From: Trebouxia sp. TZW2008
Lineage: Eukaryota > Chlorophyta > Trebouxiophyceae > Trebouxiales > Trebouxiaceae
Direction: 5' to 3'
Length of the DNA: 64,000 nt
Assembly: GCA_002118135.1 (NCBI GenBank)
Contig: BDIU01000135.1
Location: forward strand, 124,001 to 188,000
In this document: positions 23,625 through 35,245 of the stretch, in pieces
How positions within the stretch are numbered: position 1 is the stretch's first letter
Layout: every line of letters starts with the position of its first letter
The notes under the pieces: generated by a model
The model's database searches: none
What the model saw: only the letters and a program-made list of their open reading frames with translations
What the model was told of the DNA's origin: nothing
Program-made: the position numbers and the translations under genes

Positions 23625-26600
23625 ATGGAGGATAGCGTTGAAGATGGAGAACTGGAAATGGAGGATGGCGAGGTCGCTCCATCGCCGACATCGCAGGTGT
23701 ACATATTTGTATGTCAGGTTACAGCAGTGTTTCGCAACATACTACGGCCGCTGCTGCTCCTCACCTTCGCTTTCTCCTCACACGACATTTGCAGAAGCCA
23801 TCTCTACGGTTTGCAGAGGTTGCTCGTGCCGCCAGCACCGATGTTACCTGAATATGACGATGTTCTTGCTCAGCGCAAGCCTAAAAAAGTCAAGGCTAGC
23901 AAGACTGCTCAAAGCGGCTACCATGATGTATATGGCCAGCAGGTAGTGGGTGTTGAGCAGTGACACTAGCATGGCTTCCTGTCATCATCATTAACAGCGT
24001 TGTGCACCTTCACAGGCTCGCGCAGAGGTTCAAATATATTCTTACGGCGCTATCCGAACACTGGATGTGCAAGGATTGGTGTTGTGGATCCTAGCAGAAG
24101 GCATGAATCCTAAATGGTGTTTCGTCAAGGTAAAGAAAGCTCAAGCTTGTCAGTATGCTCATGGCAGCCTGGGTGTACTACCTATACGTCATGGCTACTC
24201 AGTTGCTCTGTTGTGCGTGACGCAGCAATCTCAAGAAATGACAACACAGGCGCTGTTCTTCTGAGCTGTCTTTGTCCACAATTACATCGTATTGTGGTCA
24301 AGATGCATACATGCTCAATGTACTTGTTACCTGCAATTCTCCCTTGAACAGCATGAAAGGACAGGCTTTTAGTTGCTTATCTGCTTCTGCTATGATGTGC
24401 TTTCATAGCTTGGATGGCTGCAGAACAAGGCGCTGGTCAGCAAAGTAGTCATGATTGGTATGCCAGGTCTTGATGCTCAGCTCTTCAATGCAAAGAAGGT
24501 GAGCATGTCTCCACCATATATCATTGCTAGCATGATGGTCGTGATGATGAAAAGATACTGGCACCTGATGTGTCAATGTGCAAAGTGAGTGAAGTGTGCA
24601 TGACGTGTGATGAGTCAATCTGCCTGCATGCATGCTAGCACGAGCTTGGCCTGCTTGGAGCATCATTTTGCAAAGGATCAAATGTTGAAGCTGCTAGATT
24701 TGTGCTAGACCTGCAGGAAGTGCTAGGCTGTGGTGAAACGTCTCGTTTCTGCATTCTTTTCAATATCTTCTTGCTGCTGCCAAACAGTAAGCTCTTTGCG
24801 ACAGGAGCAGCCAGGCTTGTGCAGCTCTGACTGTCAGCATGACACAGTGCTGCACAGAGCTGCAACAGCTCTGCCAGCTGCCCAGCTAAGCACATGCTTG
24901 TGTGAAGCTTTCTGCAGCCAATGTGTTTAGGTGTAGCATTGTCTGTTTCTGCATGTTCCACCATAGTAAGGTGCACAATCACGCCTTGACGGCAGCTGGT
25001 GCAAAATCGGTCATCCCCATCGGCCAACTGCAGCTTGCAGCTTAAGTCTTAGCTCAGGTCTAATTTGTAAGCAGACTTGGCGATGAGTCCTGACATGAGC
25101 TGCAAGCTGCAAATGCCTGATGGTTGTGTTAATGTAGTGGCCTGGGAGTACCGTGCTTTTCTGAAAAGTGCTGCAATGTCATGTGTGAGTCGTCATGCGC
25201 AGGACTTGTTGACAATCATGCCTTTTCAGCTGAGTTTATCAGGTAGTTGTAGCCTGCAGCTCATGTCAGGACTCAAGCAGAGTCTGCAAGCTGACTTGGC
25301 CTGTTCCTGACATGAGCTGCAAGCTGATAGCTGCCTCATGAGTGTGTACTTGTAGTGGCTTGATTGCATTACGCTTGTCTGCAAGCCATGCAGTGTCTTG
25401 TGTGAGAGGCCATGCGCAGGACCTTCTGCCAATCATGCGTTCTCAGCTGTGCCTATCAGGTAGTTGCAGCTTGCAGCTCTGGTATTTTCTGAGGTCAAAT
25501 TTGTAAGCAGACTTGGCCTGAGTCCTGGCATGAGCTGTAAGCTGCAACTACCTGATGGTGTGCACCGGCTTGGCAGCGTTTGCCTTTTTGGCGCCATGTC
25601 GACTTCTGGTGGTCATGTGCAGGAGGTCATGCCAATCATGCATTCTCAGCTGGCAGCTCCAGCTGTGGTTCAGGCCAAGAACGCGCAAGTTCCTACAGGT
25701 ACAACTGTATGTTGTGCAAGCCATGCAATACCCAAAGCATCATCTGCATGTCTTTGCTTTGCTTGCCTGGTGTAAGTGTTGTTGTATCTGTTTTGCTTGT
25801 CTGTTCTGTCTGACAGTCATGTCTGGCTGTTGTATGTTGCGTGCGCAAAAGTGAGCCAGAATTGCGGCACAAAATCTTGTTAGTGAGTGTGCACCTGACT
25901 ATACTTGAGTTGCTCATTACTTCACGCATGTGCTGACACTGTATGGTGACTTGTGGTGTGAAGCAGACAAGCGCTGCATTCAAGTAATTCTTGAATTGTC
26001 CAGCAACGCAGTAACACAGCAAACAGCACAGCCAGTATTACCATTGTGTCACGCATCATGGCATGTGCAACCAGCCTTGTCGACTCATCGAGGCAGCAGG
26101 CCTTTTTCTCTCTTCACTTTGACTATGCACAATTTTATCACTGCAGCATAGGTGCTCAGTATAAACAGCCACATACAGTTGCTTGGTGACTATATGTATC
26201 TGGCAAGGCCTTTGGGCTCAAGTGGCATGTGCTTTGTGAATAAAAAAAAGACGTGTCTTATGGTACCAACCTGCAGTGCTGGGACAAAGCAGCTTATGCA
26301 CCTCTGCAGGCTCTACACTGGCCACCTGACTCACAGCTTCCCTGCCAGCTTCGTTGGAAGGCTGAAGGGCTGACAGGCTTGTGTGTTCCTTTCACATGCA
26401 CTGCTGACGCCCCTCAGCCAATGCATGTCTGCAGGCTCTACTCTGGCCACCTGGTTCACATGGCCCCTCAGCAAGAACTGCTGGGGCTCATCACTTGATG
26501 CATTTCTGCAGGTGCTATTCTGGCCACCTTGTTCAGAGTCCCCCTCAGCAAGAACTGCTGGGGCTCATCACTTCATGCATTTCTGCAGGTTCTACTCTGG

Positions 26601-29600
26601 CCACCTTATTCACAGTCCCCCTCAGCAAGAAACGCAAGCGCGACAATGAGCTGCAGCAGCATGCTCAGGGGAGAGACAGACACGGGCAGAACGGCAGAGA
26701 GAAGGCCTTTCCTCCGTCTCACTATGCAGCAACCCTGGAGCAGATGGAGGCCAATGATTACCCCCTGCCATTAGTCCACGAGGATGGCAGCATGACCTGT
26801 CCTCCAGCCTTTGTGGCCACTCAACCAGCAGGTAGCACAGATTCGACCGATGCTCATGAGACATGAGAACGGCATTGCAACATATGTCCAAGCTGCTTCT
26901 GGGTCTCCTTTGCAATGCCCAACAAAGGGTTTGCTAGTTTTTGGAAGGTTCCTGATTTATTACTGTCCAAAAACAGTTTTTAATCTTGTTGTGCAAGGGC
27001 AATCGACAAATAATAAATAGTAATACATAACAAGCTATTTAAACTTGTCTCATGGACATTGCAGGTGACAAGGCCCCTATTGAGATGGTGTCAGTGGATT
27101 GTGAGATGTGCGTGACATCAGCAGGCTTTGAGCTGACAAGGGCATCTTTGGTGGATGGCAAAGGCCGGGTAAAAACTTGAGCTCATTGACACACAGCACA
27201 TTGCTTTCTGCTTGCTCTCCTTGGCTATGTTGTGTGTATGTTGAGAACGCACAGGGGGGTCGTCCTGGCCTCTGCTGTTTCACACCGTCTGTCTCAGACT
27301 GCCTGCGTGAGTGGCAGCTATTCTGCATATCTACTGCTTGAGTTCAGTTGAATTGTACAACATGGCATTTGCGCAACATGGCATTTGCGCAACGTTGTCC
27401 TGCAAATGCATTGCCACAAGAGCTGCACCAGTTGCTTCAACATGTGCACTGTATGGAGCACGAGAACTTGCAGCGTCTGAAGCTGCAACATTACGTCAGC
27501 TTTGCTCTCTGTGTCCATGCACACATATCAAGATATAGGCAACCTGTGTCAACTGCATGTGCAATGACACATGAGGTCATCATGATTACGCAACACTTGA
27601 CTTTTGTGTTTCAGGTTCTGCTTGATGAACTGGTTTTACCAGACAACCCCATCACAGACTACAACACTCAGTTCTCCGGCATCACCCCGCAAGCCATGGC
27701 TGGTGTCACAACCACCCTGACTGACATTCAGAAGCGTTTGTGCAAGTATGTCTCTGCAGAGACGCTGCTGGTGGGTCATGCCCTGGAGAATGATTTGAAG
27801 GCACTCAAGATCATCCATGCAAACTGCCTGGACACAGTGTTCATGTTCCCACATCCCAAGGTCAGCTTTGATGCTGCTTTTGAATGCCTGTGCCACTGTC
27901 TTGCTTGCGAGACAACATGCTTTTTGTTACACCTTATTCCAGTGCGCATGTGCTACATTCTTTCTTGCTGATACCTTTCAGCTTGGTGACTCTCTGATTA
28001 ATCACGGAGACAATTTGGGCAATGTTTTTGGCTGCTGCAGAGATGTGCCTATGCTGTCAAGGCATAGCAGGCCATGCGTTGATTGCACTGCTGATTGTGC
28101 AGTCTCAGCCGTAAAATCTTGCTCGTCTTGCTTGAACCCTTGCAAAAGTATCTTCACATTGTGAGATTGATATCCTCTCTGAAGTCAGGCCATGCGCACA
28201 ACCCAAATCAAACAATAAACCCAATCTTGGTGTTATTACATTTGGCCTTTTCAGCTTCCACAATGCCCTTTGTGCCATCCCCAGGGTCCCCCAGCAAAGC
28301 CAGCCTTGCGCTTCCTGGCAGAACGTCACCTGAAGCGCATCATCCAAAGCGGCGAGCATGACTCTGTCATTGACGCTCGGGCTGCTTTGGATCTGGCCAA
28401 GCTCAAGATTGCAAAAGGCCCAGCTTACGGCCTAGCCAACCATGCAGAGCAGGGGGACAAATTGATGGACGTCTTGCACACCCACAAGCGGCGCTGCACG
28501 CTCATTGACAAGACTGACATGCTCAACAGGCATGTCACAGGTATGGCTGCATCAATTTGCCATATGCCACAACCTTCACAGAAAGCTTGCAGGCAACGCT
28601 TGCATGAAATGTTGTTTTCATGTCGCGTACTTCAAACATTTCATCAAGATTCAAACATTTGATGAAATGTTTGAATCTTGATGATTGCTATGCACAGCAT
28701 ATCATTGGTGAGTTTGGTCACCATTGATTACAGCAGTGTTCATGCAGCTGGGGCAAGTGCTATTGTGATAGACAAGGATGAGGAAGCAATCCAGAAGGCC
28801 TGCAAGGAGATTGGCAACCCCAGCACAGACTTTGTCTGGACTCAGCTGCGGGGTCTTGGCAATTTCTTGGGCACGCGTGCTGCCACGCTCAAGCAACAGC
28901 ACGCTCAGGAGCTGCAGCAGCGGCGGCAGCAAGAGCAGTCACAAGATCAGCACAACCGCCATGACCTTCAGCACACCCCGCACGAGCGATCGCATCGTCA
29001 GCAACAGTTCAGTAATCAGCAGCAACAGCAGCAGATACACAGTCCTCAGCATGGTCCGGACTCCTCAGCGATTCAGTCAGACAAAGGAGCTGCCGAAATT
29101 GCTGGCGATCAAAATACTACTCAGCCGGCACACAGCAACGGCATCAGCGGCAAGGAGCCTGCAGGTCAGCACAAGGAGCAATCCATAGGACAGCACGACC
29201 TCAAGGATGCCGTCGATACTGCTATGGACGATGCTCGTCGGACAGCGCAAGCCAACGGCAACGCACCTGACGATGATCAGAACGCTTCTCAGCCCGTTGC
29301 AGCCAAAGAATTTGCTGGGCAACAGGAGCCAAGCTCATCAGAGCAGCGATCCTCAGAAGAGCAGGCAGCATCCACCACTGAGACCCACACCGAGGAGCAT
29401 AAGGTGGTGAAGACTGATCAGGATGCACAAGGCAACCAGAAGGCAAAGGCTGAGGTCGTGCAGAAGCAGGTGTCTACGAAGGTGAGCTATGCACGGCCAT
29501 GAATGATCCTCATTGGTGCTGCATGCATTTGTACTCCTGCAGCACACGCTTTCTGTGATGTCTGATGCCCTGCATGCTCTGTTTTGGCTTTCTCTTGGTG

Positions 29601-31046
29601 CACACATTCCACAAAGCTCAGAAGATAGTGCCAAACATGCAGGTTGTTTAGTGGTGGTAGCTACTGTAGTTACTGTTCACTGTACTGTGGTGGCGTTTCA
29701 TCCTGATTTGTCATGATTGGGTTTTGCTAAGAGCACTTGATCGTTGAGTGTGTGCATGAACAGCTGGGATGTCACATGCAGGTGAAAAAGAGGAAAAGGG
29801 TGGAACAGGCGTCAGCTGGCAGTAATGGCAGTGCTGCTGAGTCAGGTGCGGCCCCTTCAGGAGCTGAACAGATCAACTCACAGAGCAATGCTGAGTCAAA
29901 TAGCGGCATGCCTCCTGGTGAAGACAGCACACCCAAACAGGGACAACAAGATCAGAACAGCAAAGCTGTCCCAGACCAACTTGATAGAGGTGCAGTACCA
30001 CATCAGATTGAACCCATTGTCACTTGCTATTTGTGCATAAAGCTGAAACAACAACTTTCTGCATCCAATTGTTAAAAGAGCGGTTGCACTGCTCTGGCAG
30101 CATTGTGTGCCAGGTCGTAATCCCTCACTTTGGTCTCAGTCTGTTTCGCATGCATGCAAGCAAGGGAATGGAGAAATGGGTGCAGGTGCTGATGCTCAGA
30201 ACTGTCCTGGCATGACAGACCCAGCAAGTGCCCCTCAGCCCCTCTCAGACCCGCACCAGGCTTCCACCCCCACCCCAACCCCAAACCCACAGGCAGCCAC
30301 CCCTCAGGCTCCAACTACTGACACTCAGGCAGACAACATGCCCGCACCCAATCAGCCATCAGCCACCCCTCAGGCTTCAGCACCTGACGCTCAGACAGAC
30401 CAGGCTCCAGCCCCAACCCCTCAGGCAGCCACTCCTCAGGCTGCACTTACTAACGCTCAGACAGACAAGGCGCAAACAACCCAGCCAGATGTCAGTGACG
30501 CACAGCTGAACAGAGTTTTGCAAGGCTTGGACAGTCACATCGGCAAAGTGCTTGAAGCGCTGCCTGCCAATGGCATGCTGATTCTATTCACCTGCCAAGG
30601 GGACACCGCAGAGCTGCGCAGAATGCAGGTAAGATGTTTCCCGCTGACATCTGTCCACATGTGCGTTCATTGGATGCATAGCAACATCATGGTGGCTAGC
30701 ACAAGCTGGTTTGGCGAGGACCAGTCTCATGCCAGACATGCTTAGCATATTTCATTGATTGATTCATTAATGACCATCCCTTATGCTGCGTGCTTGGATA
30801 CCAAACTGGGCCTGCTTTCATTTTGCCCAATTGTGCTGGCAAAGTCATGTTGATCTTGAGTCAATGCCATTTCACTGTACGGCGTCCAGACATGCACGCT
30901 TCTGACACCTGCTGCAGGAGCAGAAGTACCGCCGTCAGCAGAAGCTGGACAACTTGCCACCATGGACGCTGACTAATGAGGCTGACTTTGCCAAAGCAGC
31001 ATCTCGTGCCTGCCAGGCTCTTTGCTTTGCCTCTGTCAAGCAGTAA
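23625..31046 (+). CDS. REXO/SDN-family DEDDh RNA exonuclease
   Basis: 3'-5' exoribonuclease of the yeast Rex1 / animal REXO1-REXO5 / plant SDN group, which trims or degrades small RNAs in the nucleus. Exons: 23625-23696, 23817-23942, 24016-24129, 24409-24498, 24639-24719, 25650-25698, 26589-26831, 27065-27168, 27615-27860, 28285-28540, 28748-29481, 29782-29989, 30186-30628, 30918-31046. All phases agree, giving about 964 aa. The N-terminal part has the family block [19 protein letters not shown] (exon 4) and KKRKR, a likely nuclear signal. Catalytic motifs: VDCEMC (exon 8), [12 protein letters not shown] (exon 9), [13 protein letters not shown] (exon 10). After the nuclease come very long Gln/Ser/Glu-rich and Pro/Ala/Thr-rich linkers (exons 11-13), then a conserved end with [10 protein letters not shown]. 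Exon 5 is the least certain. Confidence 0.85.
25030..25600. repeat. Tandem and inverted copies around TGACATGAGCTGCAAGCTG
   Basis: The blocks TTTGTAAGCAGACTTGGC, GAGTCCTGACATGAGCTGCAAGCTGCAA and TATCAGGTAGTTG.AGC.TGCAGCTC recur at about 25060, 25240-25310 and 25440-25550, partly in inverted orientation, and are followed by shared ATGCGCAGGAC segments. They lie in the intron before exon 25650-25698, whose acceptor context (CATTCTCAGCTG) also recurs within the array (25438). Confidence 0.65.
26278..26640 (+). repeat. Four copies of a REXO exon acceptor
   Basis: Segments reading CTGCAGG(C/T)(T/G)CTA(C/T).CTGGCCACCT..TTCA lie at about 26306, 26430, 26513 and 26584. The last three continue into CCCCTCAGCAAGAA. 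Only the last continues in frame into the basic, nuclear-signal-like KKRKR region and fits the phase of exon 25650-25698, so it is the real exon start. Confidence 0.85.
28641..28684. repeat. Perfect hairpin, 20-bp arms
   Basis: Arms 28641-28660 and 28665-28684 are exactly complementary, with a GATG loop. It lies in the REXO intron between exons 28285-28540 and 28748-29481. Confidence 0.9.
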
Positions 31047-31668
31047 GAGCAAACAGGACTGCAGGAGCATCTTGACAGCTGCAGACAGCAGTTTGATGTC
31101 ATCTCATGCTTGCAAGTTGGGCCACAGGACACTAATGGAATGCTAGTGAGATGCACAGCCTGTCTGCAATGAATTATGCTGTCAACCTGTGCCTGGCTCA
31201 GCCCTTTGATCCTATTTCTGGTGTCAATTAAGAATGAATACAAGTGAGTCACAAGCCATTAGCGTAGATCTGCACAAATAGTCTAGCGTAGTACCTGTTA
31301 GTTCAGAGCTGTGTTCACACCAAGTCTCGGTCTTGCAGATGTGCTTCTTTAGTGGCTGTTCTGAAGCCTTTCTCAAGCGTACACCAAGTAGTAATCTAGT
31401 AGAGACAGAAAAATATCTCTCACACAAAGAGATATTTTGTGTTACTGTGACTGCAAGTGGTGTTGATGCATTGCATAAGTGTCAAGTATCATCTACGTCG
31501 TGTTATGTTTGCTGCAATTTACCGCACATACACAAGGATGGTTGCATCTATGTTCGCTGTAGATACTCTCTATTTTGTACATGCTTGGTGTCGATGCTGT
31601 CCTCCACCTATTTATGAACCAATTGCTAGGCATTCGCAGACTAGACTGCACCTATCGCAGTACAATGA
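31047..31668. other. Intergenic between convergent genes
   Basis: This separates the plus-strand exonuclease from the minus-strand DUF707-like gene. It holds a perfect 11-bp hairpin (31410-31438, AAAATATCTCT...AGAGATATTTT). No TGTAA was noticed close to the exonuclease stop. Confidence 0.5.
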
Positions 31669-34600
31669 TCACAACAGCAACTTGTCAATCATACTCTGCT
31701 GTACAAGGTGAAGATTGGTTAGAAAGGACCTTGCAATCAACATGAAAGCAAGAATTTGTTGCCTACTCTGCTTAGGATCATGCATTCCACGAAATGCCCT
31801 AGCACCTGCTATGTACTGGTACAGAGCTTGTAGCTGCAGTTTGTGGTCATCTGAATTGCAACTGAAGAGCACTCATTGCAAGTTGGCACATCACGCCATT
31901 GTTATTGAAGGTTAAAGCTTTGCTCATGGGCTGTTGTCAATGATCAAGCGCATATCCCATCTGCGCACTGGGGTCACCTGCAGTCAGCAATTGTTTGTCA
32001 GTTGTTTACAAATCTCAGTCACACAGTCACAGGACAGTGATGCTCTGCTACTGCTGCTCATGAATTCAAATCATGGAGACATGAATATTAGTCAGAAGTA
32101 CTACAGGTAAGCAACAAAGCACAACACTGAGTACATCTGGAGTGCCATGCGAACATCAGATGCACAAAGATGGGATGCTGTCACAGACACGGTGAACCAA
32201 GTGTTACAGCAAGACAGCGTCATATGCTGGATTGTGCAAGCAGGTCAGCCTTGTCACAGCATACCAGCAAATGGTTCATGTGCAGCATCTCCTGATACCA
32301 GGGCTGCAAAGCCCAGTTCAGGTTATCCTGCGCCTTGTAGGCTATATGCATCAATAGCAGTATGCAACAGCAACAGAGAACAGTAAATACATCTGAAAGA
32401 CCAATGCTGCTGACTTTAGTGACCACTTGGACGCTAGATGTTGGTAGCTTTGATGCAATAGCAGTGGGTTTTTGGACCACATTCTATATGCATGTAGACC
32501 ATGTCGCGTGCCAGTCATGCAAGCAGTCAATGACCATGCCACAGCATACCAGCAAATGGTTCATGTGTAGCATCTCCTGGTACCACGGCTGCAGAATCCA
32601 ATTCAAGTTATCCTGCGCCTTGTAGGCTATATGCCTGTGCTTGTTGGGGTTGTAGTCATGGGCAATCAGGGTTCTGAACTCTTCTGAGTCGCTCCTTTCC
32701 ACTATCTCATCTTGGGTGAGCTTTGAAGCCTGCAGCCAATCAAAAAGCTGAGCATACAAGTGATCCTAGAACTGTACCGCCAGTATATACAAAGACCCAC
32801 AAGCATTTGCACAGACAAAACAAATTTTGGCTGTGCGCAGCTTTCGAATACAGGTCCACCACTGAAATTCATTGATAGGAAGCTTTGGTGGCAGGAAGCA
32901 GCCAGTCAACAAGATGGCAGACAAAGGTAACACTCTACAGCTGTGAGGTATCAAGACAGAAGCCTTGATGGCAAGAGGCAGGCAGCAAAATTTTGGATGT
33001 TATCACATCCAGCCATTGTGACAGCAACTTTGTTGGCAAGAGGCACGAACGGAAGTAGTGTGCATGAGCAGTGATGCAAATGTGCACGTACAGTGGTGCA
33101 AATGATGCGCGCAGAGTCCTAGTCCTCGGTAAGAAAGGGTGATGTGATGATGACAAGAGCTGCAGGAAGCAATGAATAAGATCATTTACCCTGATGAGAG
33201 CGCTTGGCCGCAGAATATGTGTGGGACAGGAGCAATGACACAAAAACTTACCCTGGTGAGAGCACTTGGCCCTAGAATATGTGTGGGACGCATGATGCAC
33301 ACATCATCAATGACAGCAATCTGATCCTCAGGATATGATGCCATGTATGGCCACACAAAGTCCAGCCCAAACCCTACATCGATCATCAAATTATGGTCAG
33401 TTGACTCTACTTGGCATGTGTCCAAGTCATGGAGAGCAGAAGGATGTGCCAAGGAGATTGCAAGCTGTTGGTTGCAACAAAAATGATGTACCAGCACGAC
33501 TCCGTGTACTACACAAGGCGTGTAAAATGGTACTGTATGGGCAATTGACACACCATTGAATTCAAATAGGATACCTGTCAAAAGCATTGCATCTAAGTTT
33601 GCTTGAAGTCAAAGAGCCAAACAATTGACAGACCATCAGCAGCAACAGCAAAGATTACTAAAAAGACATCCATGTTACTATTGAGATTCAGAAAGGAGAA
33701 TGCAATCAAATCACATGGAGAAATCAAGCACCATGGACATGCGCTGATGCCTCTCACCTCTGTCAATGTCTTTGAGGCTAGGCGCAACAATCTTATTCCA
33801 GAAGTCTCGACTCCAAACAGGCGCAGCAGTTTCTACATATGTGGTGTGCCGCAAAAGGGTGGTTGGATGCATTCTGAGCAGGTCCATGTGCCATGAAATT
33901 GTGTCATCAGGCGAGCACCAGGATGGATGTGACATGGTGAGATTATACTCAGCGCTGAGGTCAAACATCCTGCAGGGCACAACAGACTTGGCATGCACAC
34001 AGCATGAAAGTTTAGTTTTTCACAAAGAGAGGAAAGTCCTCTCTTTGTGAAGGAGGAAATTTCTCCTTCAAAGCCATGAAAATGAATGTGACAGGAACAG
34101 AGCAGAGAAGGTTGCGTATCAAATCTTATGCAAAGCAGCACAGGTTCAGCCAATGTCAACATTAACGACACACAAAACACATACTCGAAGCTCATACACA
34201 CAAAATCGACTTTGGATTCACGTACATTGCAGGATAGGGTGAAAAAGAACCTCTCCTGCAAGAATCTTGGTTTGTTGGCATACCTGTTGACTGACTCAAC
34301 AGTCTGCACAATTTCGTCTTCAGGAAAGTAGATGTACTCATATTTCCCTGTAATTTGAACCTGCCACTGCGTCGTTCGAATCAGCTGACACAGCGCTGCG
34401 TAACGGCCAGCTGTCACTTCCAAATCGTGCCCAAACACCATGACACAGTGGGGACACGCCTTTTGAACTTGCTGCGTGCGATTGTGCGAGGCCATGGCCA
34501 GGACGTCATACTTTGCTGTTGCATTCTGCCGCAACCACCTGCAAGCATGAGATCGAATTTCAGCTGTCATTTACATGATTGCAATATGTCATGAGTTGCT

Positions 34601-34903
34601 TGCAGGAACTCAGTTCTATAGTCATTTCGATGAACTGAACACATAGACATTGGATGCAGTCAAAACACAAGCTGCAGCAGTTTTGAATGCTCCTTGAACT
34701 GCTCTGTATAAGCAGAGTTGACATCTGGAAGCACTATGCCATCATAGATTGCTGTACGCTTTGTTGCCGCATTGCATCATGGTGCAATGCGTGACAGCAG
34801 CGGATTTAATCTTGTGCTGTCCGTTGGAAAAGACTGAGCATGCATACCTGGAGTCATCATACACAGCCACAATAACCAGGTACTTGTTTGTGCCTGCATG
34901 CAT
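31669..34903 (-). CDS. DUF707-like protein, paralogue A
   Basis: Exons 34903-34848, 34538-34284, 33969-33758 and 33373-33252 join in phase. They encode NKYLVIVAVYDDS, YDVLAMASHN, YEYIYFPEDEIVQ (an acidic motif in the place of a nucleotide-sugar DxD), YVETAAPVWSRDFW and GFGLDFVWPYM..YPEDQIAVIDD. This order resembles plant DUF707 proteins (..EIMAPVFSR...WGLDF...), a family of unknown biochemistry suspected to be glycosyltransferase-like. Downstream coding segments are clear (32755-32560 with EIVERSDSEEFRTL and WILQPWYQEML; 31862-31669 with SRQQILAFML and a stop), but the joins after 33252 were not solved. ATG 34903 gives a short N-terminus without a membrane anchor, so upstream exons may exist. 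It lies directly downstream of paralogue B, on the same strand. Confidence 0.6.
32256..32633 (-). repeat. Duplicated exon segment of paralogue A
   Basis: A block of about 93 bp coding AYKAQDNLNW.LQPWYQEML and ending CTG|GTATGCTGTG occurs at about 32632-32540 and again at 32350-32258. Both copies keep the frame and the donor site, so either could be spliced. The upstream copy continues a longer open exon and is preferred. Confidence 0.8.
33187..33300 (-). repeat. Duplicated exon end and donor in paralogue A
   Basis: CCCACACATATTCT...GCCAAG.GCTCTCA.CAGGGTAA occurs twice, about 62 bp apart. The upstream copy ends exon 33373-33252; the second lies just inside the following intron. Confidence 0.8.
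34021..34070. repeat. Two adjacent hairpins
   Basis: A perfect 13-bp stem (34021-34033 with 34037-34049, loop AAG) is followed at once by an 8-bp stem (34048-34055 with 34063-34070). Both are in the intron between the second and third exons of paralogue A. Confidence 0.85.
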
Positions 34904-35245
34904 GGGAGCTAATGTCAGACCAGCACGCAAGTGATTGTGATTTTGCGTCAGCAACCTTGATACTCGCACTTAATTGCATTGGATCTGTCTGCCGATACCT
35001 GAAATGTAAAACAAGGGATAGCAAACAGAGTCCAGATGCTAAGGCGTTTCCTGCTTAGGCTGTGCCACAAAACTCACATGACATACGAACTGTACAGGAC
35101 CATGGCATAGTTGATACAGTTGTGTTTACCACACGCAATTGATGTGTATTGAAGCTGTGGGTGCTCCTGTTCACATGCAACCAGATGACAATTGCAAGCA
35201 GAGTTGAGACGTGAACCAGCTGGCTAAGCGTGTTCAGCACCTTTG

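Noticed and set aside
23417..23704. Ser-rich minus-strand frame
   Set aside because: Antisense of the acidic first exon of the REXO gene.
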